A stretch of DNA of 64,000 nucleotides from Acinetobacter pittii ANC 4050 (GCF_000399685.1 NZ_KB976987.1:310001-374000), one strand, 5' to 3'; counted from the first letter of the stretch, positions 1 through 7,779 are shown. The notes: generated by a model from the sequence alone, not told the origin. Numbers and translations: made by a program.

Positions 1-120
1 TTCCCTCCCGTAGCGGTAGGACGGGAGAGGGACACCTATGGTGTGCTAGTTGAGTGACTAGTCTGTCAACCCTCTTTCGTTCTGCCACCATAATTCTTAT
101 TAATGTCTGGCAGAACTCCC
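1..120. ncRNA. Candidate C4-like structured RNA, proximal copy (5' end outside window)
   Basis: Four consecutive stem-loops are visible: CTCCCGT (5-11) with ACGGGAG (21-27); ACACC (32-36) with GGTGT (40-44); CTAGT (46-50) with ACTAG (57-61); and GTTCTGCCA (79-87) with TGGCAGAAC (108-116). In the distal copy the same stems persist while loops differ (TAT against CTCG, and TGAGTG against a ten-base loop). That pattern is expected of a structured RNA. Repeated small RNAs resembling the phage P1 C4 antisense RNA are reported from Acinetobacter; assigning this element to that family is from memory and unproven. Transcription strand is not determined. Confidence 0.5.
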
Positions 121-379
121 TATAAAAAGGAGTTGGCTTTGCACATTCTTAATTTCTTGGCAGCCTGTGCCAAAAGCTATAACGACACGACTTAAATCAG
201 ATCTATCAGCTTGTTGACCTTTAGGGTTTTCAGGCTTTAAGTCATTACGGCTCAAAAAAACTTGCATCAACAATAAAACTTGAGATGTGCCAAGCACAGT
301 CTTTATGGCTTTGCTATGCCTTTTTTCTCCCAAAAAAGTATCTCGTTTAGAAACAACAAGAATTTATAACGGTAAAAAT

Positions 380-934
380 ATGCCACATTCAGATCTCCCG
401 TTTCGTGCTTTAAGTGTGCTTCACACATCCCGATATCTTTTTAATAAATATGGCTTTCACAAAGTCGGGGTGGATCGCATTCTTGAATCTTCAAAAACTT
501 CAAAAGCAACTTTTTATAATTATTTTCATTCAAAAGAGCGGCTTATTGAAATGAGTCTAACCTTTCAAAAAGATGGGCTTAAACATGAGGTGCTTTCAAT
601 TATCTATGTTCAAAAAGATTTAATGCTGCTTGAAAAGCTTCGCAAACTTTACTTTTTACATGCAGATTTAGACGGACTCTATCATTTGCCATTTAAAGCT
701 ATTTTTGAAATTGCGAAAACCCATCCAAAGGCGTATCAGGTCGTAATTGAATATCGAAACTGGTTCATTAATGAAATCTATAAACTGCTTTTGACCACCA
801 ACGAAAATGCTGCAAAACAAGATGCACACATGTTTTTGTTTACGATTGATGGGGCGATGGTACAGCTTTTAGACCCAAACAAACCAGATGAACGGGAGAG
901 ATTGCTTGAGTATTTTTTAATCCAGTTTAGTTAG
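380..934 (+). CDS. TetR/AcrR-family transcriptional regulator, copy 1
   Basis: This 184-residue protein has a TetR-type N-terminal helix-turn-helix: residues about 10-55 contain the typical pattern ending in SKATFYNYFHSKERLIE. The C-terminal part is the helical ligand/dimer domain. The ATG at 380 is preferred because upstream in-frame codons lie in the repeat region and the first TetR helix starts right after it; the RBS is weak. The protein matches the one at 10916-11470 with about 14 differences in 184 residues, mostly in the ligand domain and C-terminus. Target and ligand are unknown. Duplicated regulators next to structured RNA suggest they travel together as one repeat unit, which is inference. 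Confidence 0.85.
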   Translation: MPHSDLPFRALSVLHTSRYLFNKYGFHKVGVDRILESSKTSKATFYNYFHSKERLIEMSLTFQKDGLKHEVLSIIYVQKDLMLLEKLRKLYFLHADLDGLYHLPFKAIFEIAKTHPKAYQVVIEYRNWFINEIYKLLLTTNENAAKQDAHMFLFTIDGAMVQLLDPNKPDERERLLEYFLIQFS

Positions 935-999
935 TGCAACGGGGTATTGAGTTAAATCGATTGGAAAATTTATTTGTCTTGGTGGTGATTCATATTAAA

Positions 1000-1017
1000 G
1001 CCCTGATAATTCAGGGC
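1000..1017 (-). terminator. Stem-loop terminator after metallo-hydrolase gene
   Basis: GCCCTGA (1000-1006) pairs with TCAGGGC (1011-1017). On the minus strand the stem is followed by TTTAAT, a short U-rich run. It lies 32 bases beyond the stop codon of the metallo-hydrolase gene. Confidence 0.55.
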
Positions 1018-1048
1018 GTTAATATGTTTTTAACTAAATTCGTAAAAC

Positions 1049-1930
1049 TTAAAAAGAGAGTGTTTCACCGTCTAAAGGAATTAAGACTTTATCTTGAATA
1101 CCTTTTTGTTTTACATATTTTGAAAGCTGGGCACGTGATACAGACATATGGTTAATAGCATCCATATGAACGGCAACAATTTTAGCTTTAGGTGCTTTTT
1201 GAGTGGCATGATAAGTATCTTCTTTGCCCATGATAATTGATTCTTTGTATCCCTCCATCAATGCATTCCCTGTATTTAATACAATCACTTCGGGTTTGAA
1301 TTTTTCTATAGCTTGATCAACTTCTGGACGCCAAACGGTATCACCAGCAACATAAATAGTTTCATGACCTGCTGCTTCAAAAACCATGCCCATAGCTTCG
1401 CCTAAAGCAGCTCCTAGCTTAGTGTTGCGGTACATCTCATCAGTACCATGTTGACCACCGATTTTTGTTAGTTTGACACCTTCAAATGTAGTTTGAGTTA
1501 AGATGCGTACATCTTTAAAACCTTGAGACTGAATGGTCTTTTGATCTTGTTCGTTTTGTACGAAAACAGGCATATTCTTTGGTATAGCCGCTTGTGCCGC
1601 ATCATCCCAATGGTCTAAATGAGTGTGCGTTACAATAATGGCATCGACCCCTTCCAAAATTGTTTCAGGTTTAATCGGCAAATCTACCAATGGATTTCGT
1701 AAGTAGCTACGGTAAGTATGTGGGAACCCTTCATAAAAACCTTTTTTTGCAAACATCGGATCAACTAAAAAAGTTGTATCTGCATACGTAATTTTTACTG
1801 TTGCATTACGAATTTCTTGTATGTGAGTTATCTTTGATGTATCTCTTTGGACACTTTCATTCGCATATAAATTGAATGAAGCCGTTGCTAAAGTCATAGC
1901 GATAAGAGAACTATTTAAGATTTTTTTCAT
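1049..1930 (-). CDS. Exported MBL-fold metallo-hydrolase (UlaG-like)
   Basis: The 293-residue protein starts with a signal peptide (MKKIL..., cleavage likely after residues LYA). Its metallo-beta-lactamase fold is shown by the metal-binding motif HTHLDH at about residue 100, a later AGDTVW segment and a C-terminal histidine in VAVHMDAINHM. It resembles UlaG/YtnP-like lactonases and broad-specificity hydrolases, not true beta-lactamases; the substrate cannot be read from the sequence. The ATG at 1930 follows a GGA-containing RBS and begins the signal peptide, so longer starts were discarded. It is divergent from a GlxA-like regulator and sits in the segment inserted between the proximal tetR and its displaced repeat tail. 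Confidence 0.8.
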   Translation of the reverse strand: MKKILNSSLIAMTLATASFNLYANESVQRDTSKITHIQEIRNATVKITYADTTFLVDPMFAKKGFYEGFPHTYRSYLRNPLVDLPIKPETILEGVDAIIVTHTHLDHWDDAAQAAIPKNMPVFVQNEQDQKTIQSQGFKDVRILTQTTFEGVKLTKIGGQHGTDEMYRNTKLGAALGEAMGMVFEAAGHETIYVAGDTVWRPEVDQAIEKFKPEVIVLNTGNALMEGYKESIIMGKEDTYHATQKAPKAKIVAVHMDAINHMSVSRAQLSKYVKQKGIQDKVLIPLDGETLSF

Positions 1931-1990
1931 ATCTAATTCCAAATGATTTACTGATATTGGAATTATGAGCAAAGTGATAAACATAAAAAA

Positions 1991-2027
1991 TTGTCCTTAA
2001 GGACAACTATCGAAACTATTGGGACAA
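1991..2027. promoter_or_regulatory. Operator-like palindrome and GGACAA direct repeat
   Basis: TTGTCCTTAAGGACAA at 1991-2006 is a perfect 16-bp palindrome. A second GGACAA at 2022-2027 follows the first (2001-2006) with a 21-bp period, two helical turns, as is common for AraC-family sites. It lies between the divergent hydrolase and regulator genes. Binding by the neighbouring regulator is inferred. Confidence 0.55.
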
Positions 2028-2065
2028 AATGCTATATTTATATTTTTCATAGTGGAAGAATTTGT

Positions 2066-3025
2066 ATGGCAATACCAGTGATTGGATTATTTGTTTATCC
2101 CAATATAAATCCATTTCACTTCTCTATTCCACATATTATTTTCAATATAAAAATTGAAGATAAGAGCTTATTTAAGTTAAAAATATTTTCAATTGATGGA
2201 CAACCTGTCAAAACAGAGCAGTCAATGGTGATTATTCCTGATGGAGGAATAGAACTAATCCCAGAATTTGATCTTGTTGTGATTCCTGGTTGGGATGACT
2301 TTAATCATAGACCAGAAGATTCTCTGATTAAAAGCCTTCAGTATGCATATAAAAAAGGAAGTAAACTTGTTGGTCTATGCTACGGCACTTATGCATTAGC
2401 ATATGCAGGTTTATTAAAAGATAAAAAAGCGACTACACACTGGTTGGCGGAACAAGATTTTAACGAAAGATTTCCAGATATTAGGCTGGATTCAGATGCC
2501 CTTTATGTGGAAGACCAGAGAATTATTACATCTGCTGGTACAGGAGCCGCTCTTGACTGTTGTCTATACTTAGTTCGTGAAATATATAATGCACAAATTG
2601 CGAATAAGGTATCTAGGGTAATGGTCATTCCTCCACACCGAGAAGGGGGACAGGCTCAATTCATTGAACAACCTGTGGCGAGTTCAAGTCAGGATGCACA
2701 AATTAATGTCTTACTCGATTTTTTAAGAAAAAATTTAGCTCAGCAGCATAGTATTGAAGCGTTAGCTGAAAAAGCACATATGACACGCAGAACATTTACA
2801 CGGCATTTTAAAAAAGCGACTGGTATGAGCTTGGTAGAATGGCTTAATGCGGAAAGAATTAGGTATAGCTGTGTGTTATTGGAAACAACAAAATTGTCTA
2901 TTGAACAAATAACAGAACTTTCTGGTTTCAATAATACGGTTATGTTTAGAAAGAATTTCCGTGAAAAATATGGCACAAGTCCTAATGCGTGGAGAAAAGC
3001 TTTCGGCAATATTGATGAAAAATAA
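2066..3025 (+). CDS. GlxA-family AraC-type regulator (DJ-1/PfpI domain + HTH)
   Basis: Residues about 5-185 form a DJ-1/PfpI-like domain with the nucleophile-elbow segment VGLCYGTYALAY. Residues about 215-315 form the double helix-turn-helix of AraC regulators, with the signature around SGFNNTVMFRKNFREKYG near the end. At 319 residues it is of normal size for the GlxA subfamily, which senses small metabolites and activates adjacent catabolic genes. The ATG at 2066 is chosen because GGAAG lies about 8 bases upstream; an in-frame TTG at 1991 lies in the palindrome and is unlikely. It is divergent from the metallo-hydrolase and probably controls it. Confidence 0.85.
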   Translation: MAIPVIGLFVYPNINPFHFSIPHIIFNIKIEDKSLFKLKIFSIDGQPVKTEQSMVIIPDGGIELIPEFDLVVIPGWDDFNHRPEDSLIKSLQYAYKKGSKLVGLCYGTYALAYAGLLKDKKATTHWLAEQDFNERFPDIRLDSDALYVEDQRIITSAGTGAALDCCLYLVREIYNAQIANKVSRVMVIPPHREGGQAQFIEQPVASSSQDAQINVLLDFLRKNLAQQHSIEALAEKAHMTRRTFTRHFKKATGMSLVEWLNAERIRYSCVLLETTKLSIEQITELSGFNNTVMFRKNFREKYGTSPNAWRKAFGNIDEK

Positions 3026-3038
3026 TTATTCTCTTATT

Positions 3039-3121
3039 CAGTCACAGGGATACAACCGTTTTCATGATGGATGAGAGCAGAAGATTCAGACTCAGAAATA
3101 AATTTCATCAACATCTCCAAA
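3039..3121 (-). pseudogene. Possible 3' remnant of a gene cut by the repeat boundary
   Basis: On the minus strand an open frame of about 27 codons runs into a TAA stop. Its protein-like ending contains ESESSALIHHENGCIPVTE. The frame meets the repeat tail at 3122, where an upstream part would have to be missing. No start with an RBS is convincing and no family was recognised. It may be a gene fragment left by the rearrangement that displaced the tail, or chance. Confidence 0.25.
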
Positions 3122-3122
3122 A

Positions 3123-3232
3123 GTTTATTTAAATTATGACGTGAACAAGTTGGGAGGCTAGCCTATGCAGTGACCATCTATGACGCTTTAACTGCCCTCA
3201 TAGATAGACAACAACTTTTATTTAGCTGTAAG
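3123..3232 (+). repeat. Displaced 3' tail of the tetR repeat
   Basis: This segment aligns with 11461-11560, the sequence directly after the distal tetR stop, beginning with the last two codons and stop (GTTTATTTAA). It contains the inverted repeat ATCTATG (3176-3182) with CATAGAT (3199-3205) around the shared loop core ACGCTTTAACTG. In the proximal unit it is about 2.2 kb away from its tetR. Confidence 0.8.
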
Positions 3233-3496
3233 AAACTTATTGTGGCAGATGAGTGAGAGTTTTTTGATGCGGTCGTGAGCTAAGTAGATATTGTATTTAT
3301 TGTCATATTTTACTCAGTCTTTAGAAAAATAGTATTTTCATAAAAAAATCAATATATGAGTCAGTAATATTTAGTTGATTTTTACAAACCGATACATTTG
3401 ACGAACTTAATGCCTAATTAGTTTGAATTCCTTCTTTTTAAGAATCCTTTAAGCTTACCGCTCTTTTTTTCCATTGTTTTAAAGTTGTTTTTAAAT
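3233..3496. other. Intergenic stretch, no gene seen
   Basis: The stretch is AT-rich and lies between the repeat tail and the META lipoprotein gene. No convincing open frame, repeat or hairpin was found. It presumably holds the lipoprotein promoter. Confidence 0.5.
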
Positions 3497-3958
3497 ATGA
3501 AAATTAAATATCTAGTTCTTGCTTTACTTCCACTTTCTTTAATGGCTTGTCACAAAATGCAAAATGAGACTGATAATGTAGTTTCTCAAGTTAATACATC
3601 AGCAGAAGAAAATTTGAGTGAATACAACTGGACTTATCAGGGGGCGAAAGCGTCTAAACCTCTAGTTTTATCATTTGCTGCAGACCAAAAACTTTCGATT
3701 GAAACTGGTTGTAATAGTCAGGGTGGTACATGGAAAGTTGAAGGGAACACGATTGTAACTTCACCATTAGTATCGACCTTAATGGCCTGTGTAGATAATG
3801 ATTTAAAGAAACAAGAAGATTTATCTATTGAAGTTTTCAGTGAGAAAAAAGTTCCTTTTGAAATCAGCACTGTAAATGATCAAGCAATTTTGACTGTAAC
3901 AGACAGTAAAGGTCAAAAGCATGTCTTTGCTGGTACAAAATTGTCAGCTAACAGTTAA
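3497..3958 (+). CDS. META-domain (HslJ-like) lipoprotein
   Basis: The 153-residue protein opens with a lipoprotein signal ending in the lipobox LMAC, so it is probably anchored to a membrane through that cysteine. Residues about 40-150 match a META/DUF306 domain: tryptophan in YNWTYQ, a GCNSQGG segment and the later TLMACVDN motif are the family hallmarks. E. coli HslJ, of the same domain, is linked to heat shock and novobiocin tolerance, but no activity is known for this one. The ATG at 3497 begins the signal peptide; a TTG 12 bases upstream is less likely. It ends before a shared bidirectional terminator. Confidence 0.8.
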   Translation: MKIKYLVLALLPLSLMACHKMQNETDNVVSQVNTSAEENLSEYNWTYQGAKASKPLVLSFAADQKLSIETGCNSQGGTWKVEGNTIVTSPLVSTLMACVDNDLKKQEDLSIEVFSEKKVPFEISTVNDQAILTVTDSKGQKHVFAGTKLSANS

Positions 3959-4112
3959 GATCTTTGAGTGATTTTCACTCGTATCAATATGATGCGAGTG
4001 ACTTAACCAAATATATTTCGGCATATAAGAGTTCCGCTAAATGTCTTAAGTGGATATTGTAAAAACAGTATTGCCTTAAGCTATCCAGAACTTCAGAAAT
4101 ATTTATAAAAAT

Positions 4113-4140
4113 AAACGACCCATTGATTAATGGGTCGTTT
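4113..4140. terminator. Bidirectional terminator between lipoprotein and sugar importer
   Basis: An 11-bp stem AAACGACCCAT (4113-4123) with ATGGGTCGTTT (4130-4140) and a six-base loop carries T-runs in both directions. It lies between two genes that converge on it. Confidence 0.85.
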
Positions 4141-4170
4141 AGCATTGAAAATTAATAAGAATGTAGTTTG

Positions 4171-5541
4171 TTAATGACCATGCCCGATTTCATCGCCAAT
4201 CGCATGCGTTGGCGCTTTTTTGGCAGCGATAGAGAACCAAAGGACATAGACATAGCATAATAACGGAGCAATAAATGCAATTGATTTAGAACCAGTCATT
4301 TCTTCAAGCTTTGCAAAAACGATTGGTAAAATTGCACCTCCAGAAATTGCTAAAACAAGAAGTCCTGAAATTGCAGGAGTTGGAGCCGTTGAACGTTGTA
4401 ATGTCAAAGTAAAAATGGTCGGGAACATAATTGAGTTAAAAAGCCCAATTAAGAGTGCTGCAAATGCTGGAATTAAACCTGTCGTATTTGGAACAGAAGT
4501 CAGAAGTACATTGATCATTCCGGTAGGAGCAGATGGGTTCATTCCGTTGGTCAGAATGATGATTGAACATAAAACAATTGCCCCAATCGCGACGACAGTT
4601 AACATCACATAATCTTTGAATACTTTCATCAATGCTGAACCAGCAAAGCGACCAATCATTGCAAATAGCATATAAAAGGTAGTGAGATGCCCAGCAGATT
4701 GTGCTTCGATATTAAGAATATTCGTTTGTTCTAAGAAAAGAAGTAGATTTAGAGAAATGGCAACTTCAGCACCGACATAAAGAAAGATACCAATTGTGCC
4801 GAGTCTTGCCCATTTAGAACCTAAAGCAGAGAATGGCGAAACAAATTGACCAGTTTGCGGGGCAGCAGCTGTAATTTTGTCACGGATGAGCCAAATTGCC
4901 CAAATGAATAAAGTAAGCATTAAGCCAATAGCAAGATAAACATTGGTCACAAAGCCCAGAGCTTCTTCTCGCATAATGTCTGTAATTACAATATTCTTTG
5001 TAAAGATTGGACCATTTAATAGGAATGATGCACCGAAAAATAAACCGCAGGCTGCGCCCAGTGAATTAAATGATTGTGATAGGTTCAGGCGAAATGCAGA
5101 GTCTTCGGGTTTGCCCATAGATGCAATTAATGGATTTGCTGCAACTTGTAGTAGGGTTACGCCCGCTGCCATAATAAATAATGCAATTAAAAACACCATA
5201 TAAATGTGAACTTTGGCGGCAAGAATTGCGATAAAGCAGCCTGCAACAATGCCTCCTAGTCCGACAACAACCGATTTGGCATAACCAAATTTTGAAAGGA
5301 AGGCCGCAGAAGGTAAAGACGCAATAAAATAACCTAAGAAAAATGCAAATCCAGTTAAGCTGGCTTCAACAGGGGTTAATGTGAAAACGGTTTTCATCGT
5401 TTTCAATAATGGGTCGAGTAAATTGGTGACCAGAGCCCAAATGAAGAATAGAGCGGTAATATAAATCACGGCGATAGGAAGGCCGGTTTTTCTGCTATCC
5501 TTAGACTCGGGTATAGATAAGCTAGTATAACTTTTGGACAT
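4171..5541 (-). CDS. FucP/GluP-family sugar MFS transporter
   Basis: The 456-residue inner-membrane protein has about 12 hydrophobic segments and the pattern of the fucose/glucose-galactose:H+ symporter family, including an early FFIWALVTNLLDPLL stretch and ANPLIASMG with QSFNSLGAACG. It should import a hexose or pentose by proton symport. The ATG at 5541 has an AGGT about 7 bases upstream; a longer start at 5577 is less supported. It is divergent from a sugar dehydrogenase, lactonase and porin set, and with it forms a complete uptake and first-oxidation path. The 504-bp region between them carries two identical palindromes likely to bind a regulator. Confidence 0.85.
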   Translation of the reverse strand: MSKSYTSLSIPESKDSRKTGLPIAVIYITALFFIWALVTNLLDPLLKTMKTVFTLTPVEASLTGFAFFLGYFIASLPSAAFLSKFGYAKSVVVGLGGIVAGCFIAILAAKVHIYMVFLIALFIMAAGVTLLQVAANPLIASMGKPEDSAFRLNLSQSFNSLGAACGLFFGASFLLNGPIFTKNIVITDIMREEALGFVTNVYLAIGLMLTLFIWAIWLIRDKITAAAPQTGQFVSPFSALGSKWARLGTIGIFLYVGAEVAISLNLLLFLEQTNILNIEAQSAGHLTTFYMLFAMIGRFAGSALMKVFKDYVMLTVVAIGAIVLCSIIILTNGMNPSAPTGMINVLLTSVPNTTGLIPAFAALLIGLFNSIMFPTIFTLTLQRSTAPTPAISGLLVLAISGGAILPIVFAKLEEMTGSKSIAFIAPLLCYVYVLWFSIAAKKAPTHAIGDEIGHGH

Positions 5542-5700
5542 AAAAGTACCTACAATCCTTTTTAGAAAAAGCACCATTAATTCCTTGTGCTTTAATTATT
5601 TGAATGAAAATCTTATGTTTGTTAAACAAACTAAAATGATTTATAAGGATATGCTAGATAAGAGTTTCAACAAATTCCAATTGCATATTTTCACTATGCA

Positions 5701-5715
5701 ATAACTTCTAGTTAT
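5701..5715. promoter_or_regulatory. Operator-like palindrome ATAACT-N3-AGTTAT, copy 1
   Basis: ATAACTTCTAGTTAT is a perfect 6-bp inverted repeat around a 3-base spacer. The same arms occur again at 5810-5824, 109 bp away, in the same divergent gap. The half-site and spacing suit a dimeric repressor; which one is unknown because no regulator gene lies in the cluster. Confidence 0.55.
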
Positions 5716-5809
5716 TTAATAAAGACAATGTCGGGTTTTGATGTGCTGAGATATTAGACTTTAGATGGGGTAAAGGGTTTTCAAATATTTATTGATATAT
5801 CTTGTTTTG

Positions 5810-5824
5810 ATAACTATTAGTTAT
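5810..5824. promoter_or_regulatory. Operator-like palindrome ATAACT-N3-AGTTAT, copy 2
   Basis: ATAACTATTAGTTAT has identical arms to the site at 5701-5715 and differs only in the 3-base spacer. Conservation of arms with a free spacer is the expected signature of a bound operator. Pairing of the two sites through looping over about ten helical turns is possible but inferred. Confidence 0.55.
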
Positions 5825-6045
5825 TGTTTAATCAAAATCTTGCATTAGACAACATCCGATCATGGACTTAGAGTACGGTGATCAGAACTTTCACGATCGT
5901 ATCAGTTTAAATTAAAGCTAAATCATGATACTAGAACATAAATTCTGAAAAAACTTTAGCTTGTTGCATTGTATAACTTTAATAAAGTTCATTTATATGC
6001 CCAGCAAAATCAGGAAGGAAGCCAATTAAAGGCAGAGAGGATTAT

Positions 6046-6816
6046 ATGGATTTACAGCCCGCTCATTACCCAAGTTTAGTTAATCAAATTGTTTTTATCA
6101 CAGGCGGTGGTAGTGGTATTGGTGCAGAGTTGACTCGTGCATTTCATTTGCAAGGGGCTCAGGTTGCATTTATTGATATTGATCAAACTGCAAGTCTGGC
6201 GTTAATTGAAAAATTAAAAGCTGAAACAGGACGAGCGCCATGGTTTCAAGTGTGTGATATCCGCGATATTGCAGCGCTGCGTAAAGTCATTGAAGACGTA
6301 GGGGAGCAACTTGGCCCGATTAGTGTTTTGGTCAATAATGCTGCGAGTGATGACCGCCACGACTGGCGTACGGTTGAGCCAGAATATTGGGATGATCGGG
6401 TAAATATTAATATACGCCCAGCTTTTTTTGCGATCCAAGCTGTTGCTTCTCAAATGATCAAAGCTGGTAAAGGTTCAATTATTAATTTTGGCTCCATTAG
6501 CATCCAGTTGGCCGCAGGTGAAATGCCTGCATATGTGACTGCCAAATCGGCTACACATGGTTTAACTAGAGCAATGGCACGAAGCCTAGGTGAGCACGGT
6601 ATTCGAGTGAACACTATTGTGCCGGGTTGTATTATTACAGAAAGACAGTTGGATAAATGGATTTCACCAGAAGATGAAATCAATATCCAGAAACATCAAT
6701 GTCTTAAATTTAGATTGGTTGCAGAGCATGTGGCACCAGCCGTCCTGTTCTTGGCATCTGATGCAAGTCAGGCCATTACAGCGACAGAATTACCTGTGAA
6801 TGGTGGATGGGGCTAA
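6046..6816 (+). CDS. SDR-family sugar 1-dehydrogenase (XylB-like)
   Basis: This 256-residue short-chain dehydrogenase has the nucleotide-binding GGGSGIG near residue 22, LVNNAA near 97 and catalytic Ser with YVTAK near residues 148-165. The overall sequence, especially NNAASDDRH, PEYWDDRVNIN and VNTIVPG, resembles the Caulobacter D-xylose 1-dehydrogenase XylB and galactose/arabinose dehydrogenases, which oxidise an aldose at C1 to the lactone with NAD(P)+. Exact sugar specificity is not readable. The start follows GAGAGG by 5 bases. The stop overlaps the region of the lactonase start, so the two are translationally linked. Confidence 0.85.
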   Translation: MDLQPAHYPSLVNQIVFITGGGSGIGAELTRAFHLQGAQVAFIDIDQTASLALIEKLKAETGRAPWFQVCDIRDIAALRKVIEDVGEQLGPISVLVNNAASDDRHDWRTVEPEYWDDRVNINIRPAFFAIQAVASQMIKAGKGSIINFGSISIQLAAGEMPAYVTAKSATHGLTRAMARSLGEHGIRVNTIVPGCIITERQLDKWISPEDEINIQKHQCLKFRLVAEHVAPAVLFLASDASQAITATELPVNGGWG

Positions 6817-6821
6817 TTCAC

Positions 6822-7715
6822 ATGGCACATTTAGATGTTGTAGTTAAATTAGAAATGGATTTAGGGGAGAGCCCTTTATGGGATTATCGCCAGCAATGTT
6901 TATATTGGATTGATATTCATGTTGGGCGTATTTATGCATGGAAACCCAGTGTAGATAAGCAGCCTGTGAGTATTCAGTTAAATGAGCCTGTAGGGTGTTT
7001 GGCTTTAAGTGAACAGCATCATGTGATTGCTGCAATGAAAAGTGGGATATGCCAGCTTGATGCAGAACTTCAACCTGCGTTTGTCTTAGCCAAAAATCCG
7101 GAATGGGATGGTGAAAAGGGCAACCGTTTTAATGATGGCTGTGTAGATCCATTAAAAAGATTATGGGTCGGAACATTAGATAGTGAAGAAAAGCATTCAA
7201 CAGCAGCTTTATATTGCTTATCTGGAACTGAACTTGAGAAGAAAAAATCAGGTATTACCATTTCAAATGGATTAGCGTTTAGCCCTGCCGGTGATTGGCT
7301 TTATCATACTGACTCTCCTAAACGACAGGTGGTACGTCATCGGTTTAATCCGCAAACCGGTGAAATTGGTGAGGCAGAATTGTGGATTAATTTAGATACT
7401 TATAATTTGCCGGGCGTTGTTGATGGTGCTGCCGTTGATAGTTTAGGGCGCTATTGGTGTGCACTGTATGGCGGCGGTCAGGTCGTATGTTTTTCTCCTG
7501 AAGGTGAGTATTTACATAGTTACTTGTTGCCATGTCCGCATCCAACAATGGTGACATTTGGCGGAGATGATTTAAAAACAATGTTTGTCACCACTGCTCG
7601 TCAGCATTTAACAAGCGAAGAATATTCGCTTTATCCGGATGCTGGAAGTTTGTTTGCATGTCAGGTTGATGTTCCAGGATTGGCGCAACCTATATTTAAG
7701 GGATCTATTTCCTAA
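6822..7715 (+). CDS. SMP-30/gluconolactonase-family sugar lactonase
   Basis: The 297-residue protein carries SMP-30/regucalcin landmarks: LGESPLWD near residue 12 with the metal-binding Glu, GNRFNDGCVDPLKRLWVGT near 102-120, NGLAFSPAGDWLYHTDS near 148-164, and VDGAAVD near 200. These six-bladed propeller enzymes open aldonolactones with a bound divalent metal. Directly after the dehydrogenase, it would hydrolyse the lactone that enzyme makes. The ATG at 6822 is preferred: GGGG lies nine bases upstream and the family usually starts just before this point. An ATG at 6807 overlapping the dehydrogenase is the alternative. Confidence 0.85.
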   Translation: MAHLDVVVKLEMDLGESPLWDYRQQCLYWIDIHVGRIYAWKPSVDKQPVSIQLNEPVGCLALSEQHHVIAAMKSGICQLDAELQPAFVLAKNPEWDGEKGNRFNDGCVDPLKRLWVGTLDSEEKHSTAALYCLSGTELEKKKSGITISNGLAFSPAGDWLYHTDSPKRQVVRHRFNPQTGEIGEAELWINLDTYNLPGVVDGAAVDSLGRYWCALYGGGQVVCFSPEGEYLHSYLLPCPHPTMVTFGGDDLKTMFVTTARQHLTSEEYSLYPDAGSLFACQVDVPGLAQPIFKGSIS

Positions 7716-7735
7716 ACTAACCATTTATTTTTCGT

Positions 7736-7779
7736 GTGCAATTCTCTCTGTTCAAATAAATAGAGCTAGAGAGTTGCAC
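7736..7779 (+). other. Intergenic stem-loop between lactonase and porin
   Basis: GTGCAA plus CTCTC (7736-7741, 7744-7748) pair with GAGAG plus TTGCAC (7769-7779), leaving a two-base bulge and a ~20-base loop. No U-run follows, so it is not an obvious terminator. It may act as an mRNA processing or stability element that sets porin level within the operon; function is inferred. Confidence 0.5.

Larger units (their letters stand above)
1..934 (+). repeat. Direct repeat, proximal copy (structured RNA region + tetR)
   Basis: This segment is closely similar to 10537-11470 along its whole length, including the stem-loop cluster and the following TetR-type gene. Differences are mainly point substitutions and small indels. 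The window begins inside the copy, so its left end is not visible; the distal copy shows at least 100-150 further bases of RNA-like sequence upstream. After the tetR stop codon the similarity ends abruptly. The 3' tail present in the distal copy is instead found at 3123. Confidence 0.9.
5542..6045. other. Divergent regulatory region of the sugar cluster
   Basis: This 504-bp gap separates the importer from the dehydrogenase operon. It is AT-rich, carries no credible gene, and contains two copies of the same interrupted palindrome at 5701 and 5810. Promoters for both directions must lie here, but none has an unmistakable -35/-10 pair. Confidence 0.6.

Noticed and set aside
100..333. Minus-strand ORF in the proximal repeat, with a similar one at 10608-10793
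   Set aside because: The two frames look conserved, but in the shared ~48 codons about six of roughly eight nucleotide differences change the amino acid and the upstream frames differ through an indel in an A-run. This is not purifying selection on protein; RNA structure explains the conservation better.
934..1155. 73-codon plus-strand ORF after tetR copy 1
   Set aside because: It overlaps the 3' end of the metallo-hydrolase gene on the other strand and the terminator hairpin, and its composition is not protein-like.
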